This document shows positions 54,237-63,025 of a stretch of 64,000 bases of DNA, piece after piece. The position numbers and the translations under genes are program-made. This DNA comes from Bin55 sp965199895 (GTDB lineage Bacteria > Pseudomonadota > Gammaproteobacteria > Pseudomonadales > Azotimanducaceae), in the NCBI GenBank assembly GCA_965199895.1, contig CBDATJ010000008.1, positions 124,001-188,000 on the forward strand, read 5' to 3'. A model generated the notes under the pieces. It saw only the letters and a program-made list of their open reading frames with translations, was not told the DNA's origin and ran no database searches. The first letter of the stretch is position 1; each line of letters opens with the position of its first letter.

Positions 54237-54953
54237 TCAGGATTGGGGTAAGAATGGAATGAGAGATTCTGCGAATCGGTTGACCGGCATACTTTGTAGC
54301 CAGACGGTTCCATGACCAGAAAGAGTCGCGAGGAAGAGACCTTCACCACCAAAGAGCATAGACTTCAACCCACCCGCTTTTTCTATCCGATAGTCGATTC
54401 CTGATTCCATCGCAACAATACAACCTGTGTCGACTCTCAATTTCTCTCCGCGGAGCTCTTTTTTGATGATCGAGCCACCGGCATGGATGAGAACGTTTCC
54501 ATCCCCAACGAGCTTAGTGAGTATGAACCCTTCTCCACCAAAGAAGCCTGCTCCTAACTTCTGTGTAAAGGCGATAGAGACCGTGGTACCGTAAGCTGCA
54601 GCAAGAAATGCGCTCTTTTGGCACAGCAAATCACCTTGGACTTTACCCAAGTTGATGAGAATGATTTCGCCCATATTGGGTGCAGCTAACCCCACCCGTT
54701 GTTTGCTAAACGCTTTGTTTGTGAAGTGGGTTAGAAAGATTGACTCATTAGTAAGAGATCGTTTTACCGCACTCAGTAGGGTGCGTAGCCCCTTAGTGGA
54801 TCCGTCACCCATTCTTGCTTCAAATTCGATTCCTTCATCCATGTAGATCATCGCGCCCGCTTCTGCGATGACGCACTCTTCTGGATCGAGTTCTACGATT
54901 GCAATTTGGTGTCCACCAGTTCCTTGGACTTCACAGTCGATTACGTGAGCCAT
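54237..54953 (-). CDS. AIM24/TIGR00266 family protein
   Basis: A 238-residue beta-rich protein of the AIM24 family, widespread but without an agreed bacterial function. Family features: EAGAMIYMDEGIEFEARMG near the N-terminus, a Gly-rich GAGFFGGEGFILTKL centre and GLKSMLFGGEGLFLATLSG near the C-terminus. Probably cytoplasmic. It lies 19 bases after the M48 protease gene, in the same direction. Confidence 0.82.
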   Translation of the reverse strand: MAHVIDCEVQGTGGHQIAIVELDPEECVIAEAGAMIYMDEGIEFEARMGDGSTKGLRTLLSAVKRSLTNESIFLTHFTNKAFSKQRVGLAAPNMGEIILINLGKVQGDLLCQKSAFLAAAYGTTVSIAFTQKLGAGFFGGEGFILTKLVGDGNVLIHAGGSIIKKELRGEKLRVDTGCIVAMESGIDYRIEKAGGLKSMLFGGEGLFLATLSGHGTVWLQSMPVNRFAESLIPFLPQS

Positions 54954-54972
54954 GTTAGCCTCCGAGGTTCAG

Positions 54973-56373
54973 TTATTTGATGATTTTGATGTAGTCGCCC
55001 GCTCTGGGCTCACCATAGGGATGTTGGCCGTTGATCAAACGAAGCATTTCTTCTGGATATTCAACGAGTGATGTTTCTTTTGCTAGCTTAGCATAGGTGT
55101 CACTAGGTTCTGCAATGATCACCTCAATCTTCTGTATGTTCTCTTTCGCAAGATCCTCAGGCTTGATGGTACGAATCCCTTCGACAACTTTTTCCATAGC
55201 AGTTTTGAGAGAGGCTTCGTTACCTTTAGATCCGGCTTCCCCTCTAATCACAAAGTAATCATAACCACGTTTGTAGATCACCAGTACCGATGAAGTAATT
55301 CGTGCGTCAGCGATCACTCGATTAACGATGTGATAGGTGCAACAATCTGTTTTGATTTCTTGCAGATCGCCTTCAAGCTCCATAGGTGGAAGGATTTCGC
55401 GGATAAAAGTCGAAACTGTCAAATCTCCTTCTGGGACGATACGAGTGACTTCAATCGTAGCAACGTCGCGGCCGCCTGGAGGGGTTCCGATGACACGACT
55501 ACCTCTGAGTTCATAGCTGACGTTCCAGGTGGGAGGATATTCGTAGACGAGACGAATTTGTTTGTCATAGTAGATGTTCTTTTCGACTAGTCCTTTGTCA
55601 GTGGGCACACCATAGTGCAAACCATCCATCAATTCCCAAAAGTCCCCGACATCTTCGGTTACTCTATCGGGCAGCTTGTCTAGTGCATAGTTCACCACGC
55701 TGTGGAGTCGTTTGTCGTTCTTCGGGTGTGTGTCATTGAGTGCGTGGTATCGTGGAGTTTGCTTGCGGACATCTCGTGCAAAGATATCTTGATCTTTGAG
55801 CACATGAACTGTATTGATGACCTCTAAAGGGTTATAGCCAGCTTTTGCTATGACATCTGCGCCGTATTCATCCGCTTCCAGTTCGTCATCGCGTCCGTAG
55901 CCAGATACCACCATATTAGTCCATGCGTCGCTGGCCTCAAGCATTTCACCGCGACCTGTCAGTGCATAGGCAGCTAATCCAACACTGGTGCCCAGTAACG
56001 CTGCTCTTCGCTGCTTGGCTGCATGACGTAGCGCAACGTGTCCAATTTCATGACCAATCACAGCTGCTAGTTGAGCTTCAGAGCTTAGATAAGTGATGAG
56101 CCCTCGGTTGATGTAGATATAAGCATCAGGAGTTGCGAACGCGTTGATGGTCGGGTTATCAAGTACGAAAAAGTAGTACTGTTGGTCCCCTTCATTGGTG
56201 TACTTCAGTAGTCGTTCACCAAGCGCTTGAACATAGTCCTGCCATTCTTGGTCTTCGTAGAACTCATCATTGTCAGTAAATTCGTTGAAAAGCTCTGCGC
56301 CAGTCCCGCCGAACAGTGAGAGAGAAAAGAGCAGAGTCGCAATAGAAAGAATAGTCTTCAGAGAATTCATCAC
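54973..56373 (-). CDS. Periplasmic M48-family metalloprotease
   Basis: A 466-residue exported protease. A signal peptide (to about residue 25) is followed by the M48 catalytic domain with HEIGH at 108-112 and a third zinc ligand in DELEADEYGADV. It resembles the core of BepA-type proteases, but its C-terminal half lacks obvious TPRs. Instead the last 60 residues look LysM-like (SDTYAKLAKETSL, then RAGDYIKII), perhaps binding peptidoglycan. Role in outer-membrane quality control is inferred. Confidence 0.82.
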   Translation of the reverse strand: MMNSLKTILSIATLLFSLSLFGGTGAELFNEFTDNDEFYEDQEWQDYVQALGERLLKYTNEGDQQYYFFVLDNPTINAFATPDAYIYINRGLITYLSSEAQLAAVIGHEIGHVALRHAAKQRRAALLGTSVGLAAYALTGRGEMLEASDAWTNMVVSGYGRDDELEADEYGADVIAKAGYNPLEVINTVHVLKDQDIFARDVRKQTPRYHALNDTHPKNDKRLHSVVNYALDKLPDRVTEDVGDFWELMDGLHYGVPTDKGLVEKNIYYDKQIRLVYEYPPTWNVSYELRGSRVIGTPPGGRDVATIEVTRIVPEGDLTVSTFIREILPPMELEGDLQEIKTDCCTYHIVNRVIADARITSSVLVIYKRGYDYFVIRGEAGSKGNEASLKTAMEKVVEGIRTIKPEDLAKENIQKIEVIIAEPSDTYAKLAKETSLVEYPEEMLRLINGQHPYGEPRAGDYIKIIK

Positions 56374-56549
56374 ACACTCACATGGTAAGCTACAGTTAAC
56401 CAGTCATTAGATACATTTTGTGGCAAAAAGTGCTCGAAAAATTATGAAATCGTAATAGTGCCAGGGACACAGTACGAAGTTCTACGTTGTTGACTAAAGT
56501 AGGCAGGATTTTGAAGTTGATTTAAAACCGTGCCTGAAGGCACTGGAGA

Positions 56550-56777
56550 TCAAGATTTGGAGCCGGCTTGAGTGGTAGCTCTACCAAATCTGCTTTTGAA
56601 TCGTTCTACGCGTCCAGCAGAGTCAACGATCTTTTGCTTACCTGTGTAAAACGGGTGACAGCGCGAGCACACTTCTAAAGTGATGTCTTTGCACAACGTT
56701 GATCGAGTGGTAATGGTGTTGCCGCAAGAACAAGTTGCAGTCATTGTCTTGTATTCGGGATGGATATCAGACTTCAT
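56550..56777 (-). CDS. rpmE: 50S ribosomal protein L31
   Basis: Zinc-binding (C+) type L31: MKSDIHPEYKTMTATCSCGN, then CSRCHPFYTGKQ. I start at ATG 56777 to match the family. A TTG at 56798 is in frame but not needed. It diverges from priA, its usual neighbour. Confidence 0.95.
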   Translation of the reverse strand: MKSDIHPEYKTMTATCSCGNTITTRSTLCKDITLEVCSRCHPFYTGKQKIVDSAGRVERFKSRFGRATTQAGSKS

Positions 56778-56974
56778 CAGTCGTAGGTGGTTCTCCAATT
56801 TAGATCGTGTATTTTATGGATTTAATCTACATCTGGATACGTTAGGCCCAACCTCGACACGCAACAGACTCTGCTTATTTGAATTGGCAAGTGAATATTC
56901 GTTGTAAACTGTTAAAATGTATATAATCATCAGCATAAGGGCGGATACAAAAGAAGCAAAAGGAAGATGATTCC

Positions 56975-59137
56975 ATGAGTTCAAATCAGAAAATTGTTAG
57001 AGTTGCTGTTCCACGACCATTGTGGTCTCTCTACGACTATGTCGTTGATGAGAGTCACCGTTCAGTCACTGTTGGTGCACGGGTATTAGTTCCATTCCAC
57101 GTTGGAGTAGTGGTAGCTATGGTTGTGGAATTGAGTGACAAAAGTGATCACAAAGGCCAGTTGAAATCGGTCGCAAAGGTGATCGATGATCAAGCCATTC
57201 TGCCTCCTGACTTACTCAAACTAGCTCTTTGGTTGTCCAGTTATTACCACTGTCCACTAGGGACGGTGTATGAAAACATGCTGCCCAATGAGGTGCGTCG
57301 TGGACGAACACTGGAATTCAAGCCTGAGTATGTGTGGAAAGCGGTTCGTCCCAAACCAAAGCCTGAGTTTGGCCGTGCCGTTTTGCAAGAAAGAGCATGG
57401 AAGCAACTCTGCAAAGAGGGTGAACAGACGGATTCTCAATTACGAGCATTTCGAGTGGATCGGAAGGTATTGAAGGCGTTGGAGAAAAAGGGGTTGGCTG
57501 AAAGCGAAGTACAGCTTCCCAATTACAAGTATCTTCCTCCAAAGTTCAGGCTCACTAAAGATCAAAAGATTGCTACCGAGAGTATTGTCAGCCAACTGAA
57601 TCAGTTTGGGGTTCAGGTCCTTGATGGTGTTACGGGAAGCGGAAAGACAGAAGTCTATATCCGAGTGATCCATGAGGTCCTCAGTCGGGGGCTGCAAGTA
57701 TTGATTCTTGTACCGGAAATCGCGTTGACTCCTCAGACTGCTGAACAATTTCGTTCACGTTTCGGACACGTTGCAGTGGTTCACTCCATGAGGACTAAAG
57801 TTCAACGCTTTGATGTTTGGTTTCGAGTGGCAACTGGGGAGTTTCGAGTGGTACTTGGTACTCGTTCCGCTGTGTTTACTCCCTTCAAGAATTTAGGCTT
57901 GATCGTAGTTGATGAGGAACACGATTCCTCCTACAAGCAGAGCGACACTTTGAGATATTCCGCACGAGATGCAGCACTGGTGAGAGCAAAGTATCTCAAT
58001 GTACCTTGTATTCTTGGTAGTGCGACCCCCTCTTTAGAAACCCTGGAGAATATTCGTCGCCAGCGTTATTTAGTCTCAAAATTGACCCACCGACCCGGGA
58101 CTGCAGAGATGCCAACTTTCAGGCTACTAGATATTCGAGGTCAGACTCTACAAGGTGGTATGAGTGCGCAGTTAATTGAGCTCGCTCGAAACCAATTGAA
58201 CGATAAAGGTCAGGTTCTCATCCTCATCAATCGTCGTGGGTATGCACCGTCGTTGATTTGTACTTCGTGTGGATGGCAAGCACGCTGCCAAGATTGCGAT
58301 GTTGCGTTGACTTTGCACGAACATCCTAATCGGGAACTTCAGTGCCACTATTGTGAACGACGCTATCCCATTCCCGCGTCTTGTACTCAGTGCTCTGCTG
58401 AAACGCTGCAATCCGTCGGTGCAGCCACACAACGAACGGAAGAAACGCTTCAAACTCTGTTTCCCGATGTTCCTGTTCGTCGTGTGGATCGAGATTCCAT
58501 CAGTTCAAACCGTCAATTGAACCAATTGTTTGACGAGATCCGCAAACCCGGTGCGCGCATACTTGTGGGCACTCAAATCTTAGCCAAGGGGCACCACTTA
58601 CCCAACGTTACTATGGTGGGAGTGATTGGAGCGGATGCAGGGTTCATGAGTGCAGATTTCCGTGCTGCAGAACGTACCGCACAACTGATTGTCCAAGTCG
58701 CAGGACGCGCGGGTCGAGCGAAGCGAAGGGGTGAAGTATGGATCCAAACCTATGATCCCGAACACCCCCACCTATCTTCGCTCGCTCAATCAGGCTATCA
58801 CGGATTTGCTGAATCAGAGTTGTTGTTAAGAAAGAGTGCGAGTTTTCCTCCATACTCCCACTTAGCATTGCTACGCGCAGAAGGTGAAAACGCAGATCAG
58901 ACGGAACAGTTTTTGGTCAATGTCACGGAAAATGTTGATTCTGATGAAATCGTCAAACTTGGCCCTGCTCCTGCACCACTCACTCGGTTGAGTGGGCGAT
59001 GGCGGTATCAAGCTGCGCTGTTATCACCCAATCGAATGATGGTGCATCGAGAGCTAAAAAAGATTGAGAAAGCACCAATACCGAGAGGCTCCAAGATTCG
59101 TTGGTCCATCGATGTAGACCCTATTGAGATGTTGTAG
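56975..59137 (+). CDS. priA: Primosomal protein N', replication-restart helicase
   Basis: A 3'-5' helicase that reloads the replisome at broken forks. 3'-DNA-binding domain at about 1-110, Walker A GVTGSGKTEVYIRV, DEEH box VVDEEHDSSYKQ, and the zinc cysteines from CTSCGWQARCQDC to CTQC. It is 720 residues and complete. ATG start behind AAGGAAG. Confidence 0.96.
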   Translation: MSSNQKIVRVAVPRPLWSLYDYVVDESHRSVTVGARVLVPFHVGVVVAMVVELSDKSDHKGQLKSVAKVIDDQAILPPDLLKLALWLSSYYHCPLGTVYENMLPNEVRRGRTLEFKPEYVWKAVRPKPKPEFGRAVLQERAWKQLCKEGEQTDSQLRAFRVDRKVLKALEKKGLAESEVQLPNYKYLPPKFRLTKDQKIATESIVSQLNQFGVQVLDGVTGSGKTEVYIRVIHEVLSRGLQVLILVPEIALTPQTAEQFRSRFGHVAVVHSMRTKVQRFDVWFRVATGEFRVVLGTRSAVFTPFKNLGLIVVDEEHDSSYKQSDTLRYSARDAALVRAKYLNVPCILGSATPSLETLENIRRQRYLVSKLTHRPGTAEMPTFRLLDIRGQTLQGGMSAQLIELARNQLNDKGQVLILINRRGYAPSLICTSCGWQARCQDCDVALTLHEHPNRELQCHYCERRYPIPASCTQCSAETLQSVGAATQRTEETLQTLFPDVPVRRVDRDSISSNRQLNQLFDEIRKPGARILVGTQILAKGHHLPNVTMVGVIGADAGFMSADFRAAERTAQLIVQVAGRAGRAKRRGEVWIQTYDPEHPHLSSLAQSGYHGFAESELLLRKSASFPPYSHLALLRAEGENADQTEQFLVNVTENVDSDEIVKLGPAPAPLTRLSGRWRYQAALLSPNRMMVHRELKKIEKAPIPRGSKIRWSIDVDPIEML

Positions 59138-59152
59138 AGCCGTTATCGCAAC

Positions 59153-60028
59153 CTATTCCGTTTCATCTTCGGGTGGAAAAAAGAGACGGTCATAGGATTG
59201 CAAATACGAGTCGTTTGGGTATTGTTCTATTGCGTCTTTAGTAATTTGAGCAGCCCGATCCATTTCTCCTTGCTCCATCAGCAGTCCCACCGAGAAACCA
59301 TAGATGAGGGGCATCCCCCAAGTGGGTGTGAACGCATTTCCTTGTTCGTGTATTAAACCCGATGCGAGTGCATCCTCTATGATCGGAGCAAGGTTTTCTA
59401 CCGAATTAAATCCAGGGGCCGGATCACTTCCAATTAAGAGTTGAGCTAACAGAACTCTTCTGTTCATTGGATCTAGTTCGATAGCAGCATCAAGGTTATC
59501 TTCCATTTCCATGACAAGTTCGAACGTATTAGCTTCATCGTGATTGATCTTGGCTCGATAGAGAATGGCGAGAAGAGCATGAATTTCTATTGCGTCATAG
59601 TCTGCATCGTTGAGCATCTCTATTGCTTCATCGATCAGCCTACTAGCTTGTCGAGATTCATCAAGTGTATTTTCAACTTGGATAAGATTGAGGTTAAGAA
59701 TCGCGTACCAGTAATTGCGAGTCGTTGCTTCTGCATCGCCAGTAGTACTTTGACTATCGAGCTTTGACTTGAGTTGATATAGTTGAGCGGGGCTACCAGA
59801 CACCATAGCTTCATCAGTCAGCTCGATGATTCTGGCTTCTAAGCCATCCCAGGAAAACTCCCAAGTGGTGTTCTGAGATGGTTCATCAGACGATGTGGGA
59901 GTGTCGATTGAAGTGCAAGCTACTATGGTGCTCGCAGCAACGGTCAAACCAACCAACTGAAGCACTGAAACCATACTCTTGTTAACTCGAGTGGAAATGG
60001 CGGATGCCGTCGATTTTAATTTGTCCAT
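59153..60028 (-). CDS. Putative lipoprotein with TPR-like helices
   Basis: A 291-residue protein. A hydrophobic signal ends in a lipobox-like STIVAC (Cys38); ATG at residue 19 would give a more normal signal length. The remainder is helical with TPR-like repeats (RRVLLAQLLIG, then EMDRAAQITKDAIEQYPND). It somewhat resembles TatT-type TPR proteins of TRAP transporters, but no transporter lies nearby. It converges with priA. Confidence 0.6.
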   Translation of the reverse strand: MDKLKSTASAISTRVNKSMVSVLQLVGLTVAASTIVACTSIDTPTSSDEPSQNTTWEFSWDGLEARIIELTDEAMVSGSPAQLYQLKSKLDSQSTTGDAEATTRNYWYAILNLNLIQVENTLDESRQASRLIDEAIEMLNDADYDAIEIHALLAILYRAKINHDEANTFELVMEMEDNLDAAIELDPMNRRVLLAQLLIGSDPAPGFNSVENLAPIIEDALASGLIHEQGNAFTPTWGMPLIYGFSVGLLMEQGEMDRAAQITKDAIEQYPNDSYLQSYDRLFFPPEDETE

Positions 60029-60161
60029 AGTACTCGGTGGTTGCTCATTGCAAATTCTAAGATAAATGACCGTTCTACAAGGTCAATTGGGGGTGGGTTA
60101 TGCTGACTACTTTTAAAATCTCTCGCTAGAACCCAGTTTGAGACAAAAGGAGACTAATAGT

Positions 60162-61133
60162 TTGAAAGATCCTGTGCGAATTGCCGTGACCGGCGCAGCT
60201 GGTCAAATCGGATATGCAATGTTGTTTCGGATAGCGGCCGGTGAAATGCTGGGTTCAGATCAACCTGTGATACTCCATCTATTGGAAATCACACCTGCAA
60301 TGGACTCACTCCATGGGGTAGTTATGGAACTTGAGGATTGCGCCTTTCCTCTGCTCAAGGGGATCGTATCAACGGATGATCCTACAGTCGCATTCGATAG
60401 TGTCGATGCCGCACTGCTTGTCGGCGCACGACCACGTGGTCCTGGAATGGAGCGAAAAGACCTTTTGGAAGCCAATGCATCCATATTCATCGCCCAAGGT
60501 CATGCCATCAATCAATTGGCCTCTCGTGAGGTCCGAGTACTGGTTGTCGGAAATCCCGCTAATACCAACTGCCTCATTGCATTAAGTCACGCAAAGGATT
60601 TACAACCCGAACAGTTCTGTGCGATGACTACTCTGGATCACAACCGTGCCGTCGCTCAGCTGGCTCAAAAGACTGGAGTTCATGTCGAGTCTATCGACCA
60701 ACTAGCCATCTGGGGTAACCACTCATCAACGATGTTTCCGGAGTTGCATTCTGCGACCGTAAACGGTACTCCTGCTCTAGATTTGGTTGACATGGGGTGG
60801 TATGAATCAGAGTTCATCCCTGCCATTCAGCAACGAGGAGCGACCATCATCAAGGCACGTGGAAGTTCCAGTGCAGCTTCAGCAGCGCACGCAGCTATCG
60901 AACATATGCGATTGTGGATGCTAGGGACTACCCGTACCTCAAGCATGGGAATCTTCAGCCGTGGGGACTATGGAATCGAACCCGGCATAGTGTTTTCGTT
61001 TCCGGTCACTTGTGCATCAGGTTCGATCAATGTCGTACAAGGTCGTCAACTCGATCACTTCTGTCGAGAACGCATTGCCATGACTCAACAGGAACTCCTA
61101 GAAGAAAGATCTCAAGTTCAACATTTACTGTAG
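60162..61133 (+). CDS. mdh: Malate dehydrogenase
   Basis: NAD-dependent interconversion of malate and oxaloacetate in the TCA cycle. It is of the cytosolic type: TGAAGQIGYAMLFRIA, VLVVGNPANTNCLIA, TTLDHNRA and the active-site His in IWGNHSSTMFP. The start is TTG 60162 with AAAGGAG about eight bases upstream (323 residues); a TTG at 60138 would include the ribosome binding site in the coding part. It works with PckA, encoded elsewhere in the window. Confidence 0.94.
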   Translation: MKDPVRIAVTGAAGQIGYAMLFRIAAGEMLGSDQPVILHLLEITPAMDSLHGVVMELEDCAFPLLKGIVSTDDPTVAFDSVDAALLVGARPRGPGMERKDLLEANASIFIAQGHAINQLASREVRVLVVGNPANTNCLIALSHAKDLQPEQFCAMTTLDHNRAVAQLAQKTGVHVESIDQLAIWGNHSSTMFPELHSATVNGTPALDLVDMGWYESEFIPAIQQRGATIIKARGSSSAASAAHAAIEHMRLWMLGTTRTSSMGIFSRGDYGIEPGIVFSFPVTCASGSINVVQGRQLDHFCRERIAMTQQELLEERSQVQHLL

Positions 61134-61189
61134 TTCATTGAACCGATAGCCTCCCACTCTCAACTCAGCCATCAATCCAGACACTCAAA

Positions 61190-61984
61190 ATGAAGCGCAC
61201 TCAATCAATTTTCATCCTTAAGTATTTCCTGATATTGGGTGTGTTTGCCTTTAGCAATAGCGCAAACGCTGCCGGAGAGTTCTACTTAGGGAGTGGCGCA
61301 TCAATCGAGAATTTCAAGACACGATACGAAATTCAAGGGGATAGTAGTCTGGTTCCCTCGCTTTCACTAAGAGACTTTGCGTTTTCGGATCGAGACGGTG
61401 GAAACGAAATTTCCTACGGTTTGAATGGTTTCGTCGGATACCGCCATCCATTGCCTCCCGTGGGTGTATGGTTTGGAATACAGTACGAAGCTGGAATCAG
61501 AGTGGATGCTTTAAAGGGCCGAGTCGGGGGGACCGGTGTCAATCAAGATGGCACTCAGCTAACGGGTATTTTGGAAGAAAACTGGGAGCTGAGGACTGAA
61601 TTAGATCGAGCGCTTGTATTGAAAGCAGGGATAGGGATCAACTTATTTGGCTTACTCAATTTCGAACCCTATGCTCTCATCGGTCTACGTGAAATCGATA
61701 TCACCTTCGACCGACTGTATCAGGTATGTGGAATGAAGCCAGTGTGTGCGCCAGGAGATACACCCACTACTGCAGTTGAAGTTTACCAACCGATTATGAG
61801 ACAGCCGATAATTGGAGCGGGAATAGAGAAGTCCATCGGTAGCAAGAGTGCGCTCCAATTTGAAGCACGCTATGTTGGAGAATCTGACGACGATTTTAGA
61901 GAGACTATCAACGGGGTAGAAACCGCTAAGTCGCTCTCGACTGAATCGTTTGAAATATCCCTGCGTCTAGTGTTCTACCTGTAA
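61190..61984 (+). CDS. Predicted outer-membrane beta-barrel protein
   Basis: A 264-residue exported protein. The signal peptide is cut near SANAAGEF. Alternating strands follow (GLNGFVGYRH, ALVLKAGIGINLFG, FEPYALIGLRE), and the C-terminus is aromatic (ISLRLVFYL), as in barrel proteins inserted by BAM. A disulfide is possible between the cysteines of QVCGMKPVCAPG. It is similar in plan to OmpA/OmpW-like porins, without a firm family. Confidence 0.68.
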   Translation: MKRTQSIFILKYFLILGVFAFSNSANAAGEFYLGSGASIENFKTRYEIQGDSSLVPSLSLRDFAFSDRDGGNEISYGLNGFVGYRHPLPPVGVWFGIQYEAGIRVDALKGRVGGTGVNQDGTQLTGILEENWELRTELDRALVLKAGIGINLFGLLNFEPYALIGLREIDITFDRLYQVCGMKPVCAPGDTPTTAVEVYQPIMRQPIIGAGIEKSIGSKSALQFEARYVGESDDDFRETINGVETAKSLSTESFEISLRLVFYL

Positions 61985-62014
61985 TCGAGCCCAGTCTTGA
62001 TACTGGGATCGCCA

Positions 62015-63025
62015 TTAGGACTGAATGTCTCGCCAGAAGAAGCAAGCGACACTGCTATCCGAGGAATCAGGTAACCCCGTAAGCATCGGTAATTCCAGAC
62101 TACATTTAGGTTGCACGTGCTTGCATCGCGTGTGGAAACGACACCCAGAAGGTGGATTGATCGGAGAGGGAACATCGCCCTGTAGTATTTCACGATTTGG
62201 TTTCCGAGTTGGATCGGGCATAGGAATCGCAGAGATTAACGCTCGGGTATAAGGATGCCTTGGTGATCGATAGATTTCTGCAGACTGTGCAGTTTCGACG
62301 ATCCGCCCTAGGTACATGACAGCAATTTTGTCAGAGACATGTTTCACGACAGCTAAATCATGAGCAATGAAGATCATGGCTAGATCCATTTCTTTTTGCA
62401 GTTCGAGCAGCAAGTTGATGACCTGGGACTGAACCGAAACATCGAGAGCGGAAACTGCTTCATCGCACACGACTAATTTAGGTTTCAGTGCAATAGCACG
62501 TGCAATTCCGATCCTTTGACGCTGACCTCCAGAAAACTCATGGGGAAACCGATCAGCTGCGGAGGCATCCAGTCCCACTCGGTTTAAAAGCTTAACGACA
62601 CGCTCATTGCGTTCACCGGGTGTGCCTAAACGATGAATCACAAAGGGCTCGGTCAATATCTTGCGCACGGTATGTCGAGCATTAAGCGACTCGAACGGAT
62701 CTTGGAAGATGATCTGCACATCGCGTCTCAATCTGCGCAGGTCGTTTCTTTTCAACTCGCCGATGTCTTGACCTTCAAATTTGACACTCCCGCTCGTGGA
62801 ATTCAATAGTCGAAGTAAAGTGCGCCCGACCGTACTCTTACCACAACCAGACTCTCCCACCAAGCCGAGTGTTTCTCCTCTTTCAAGGGAAAATGAGACA
62901 TCATCAACCGCATGGACTTGACCCACGGTTTTAGGGATCACTCCCTGTTTTACCGGAAAGTGTTTCGTGAGCCCGTTGACCTCTAATAGAGGGGGAGGAC
63001 TATCGTTGAGTTTGGTCTCTGTCAA
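62015..63025 (-). CDS. Oligopeptide/dipeptide ABC transporter ATPase (OppF/DppF type)
   Basis: A 336-residue ATP-binding subunit. Walker A GESGCGKST, Q-loop IFQDPFESLN, signature FSGGQRQRIGIARA, Walker B LVVCDEAVSAL. The C-terminal oligo_HPY region holds cysteines (CRFHTRCKHVQPKC), an iron-sulfur-like feature typical of the group. It overlaps the upstream ATPase gene by 26 bases. Confidence 0.88.
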   Translation of the reverse strand: MTETKLNDSPPPLLEVNGLTKHFPVKQGVIPKTVGQVHAVDDVSFSLERGETLGLVGESGCGKSTVGRTLLRLLNSTSGSVKFEGQDIGELKRNDLRRLRRDVQIIFQDPFESLNARHTVRKILTEPFVIHRLGTPGERNERVVKLLNRVGLDASAADRFPHEFSGGQRQRIGIARAIALKPKLVVCDEAVSALDVSVQSQVINLLLELQKEMDLAMIFIAHDLAVVKHVSDKIAVMYLGRIVETAQSAEIYRSPRHPYTRALISAIPMPDPTRKPNREILQGDVPSPINPPSGCRFHTRCKHVQPKCSLELPMLTGLPDSSDSSVACFFWRDIQS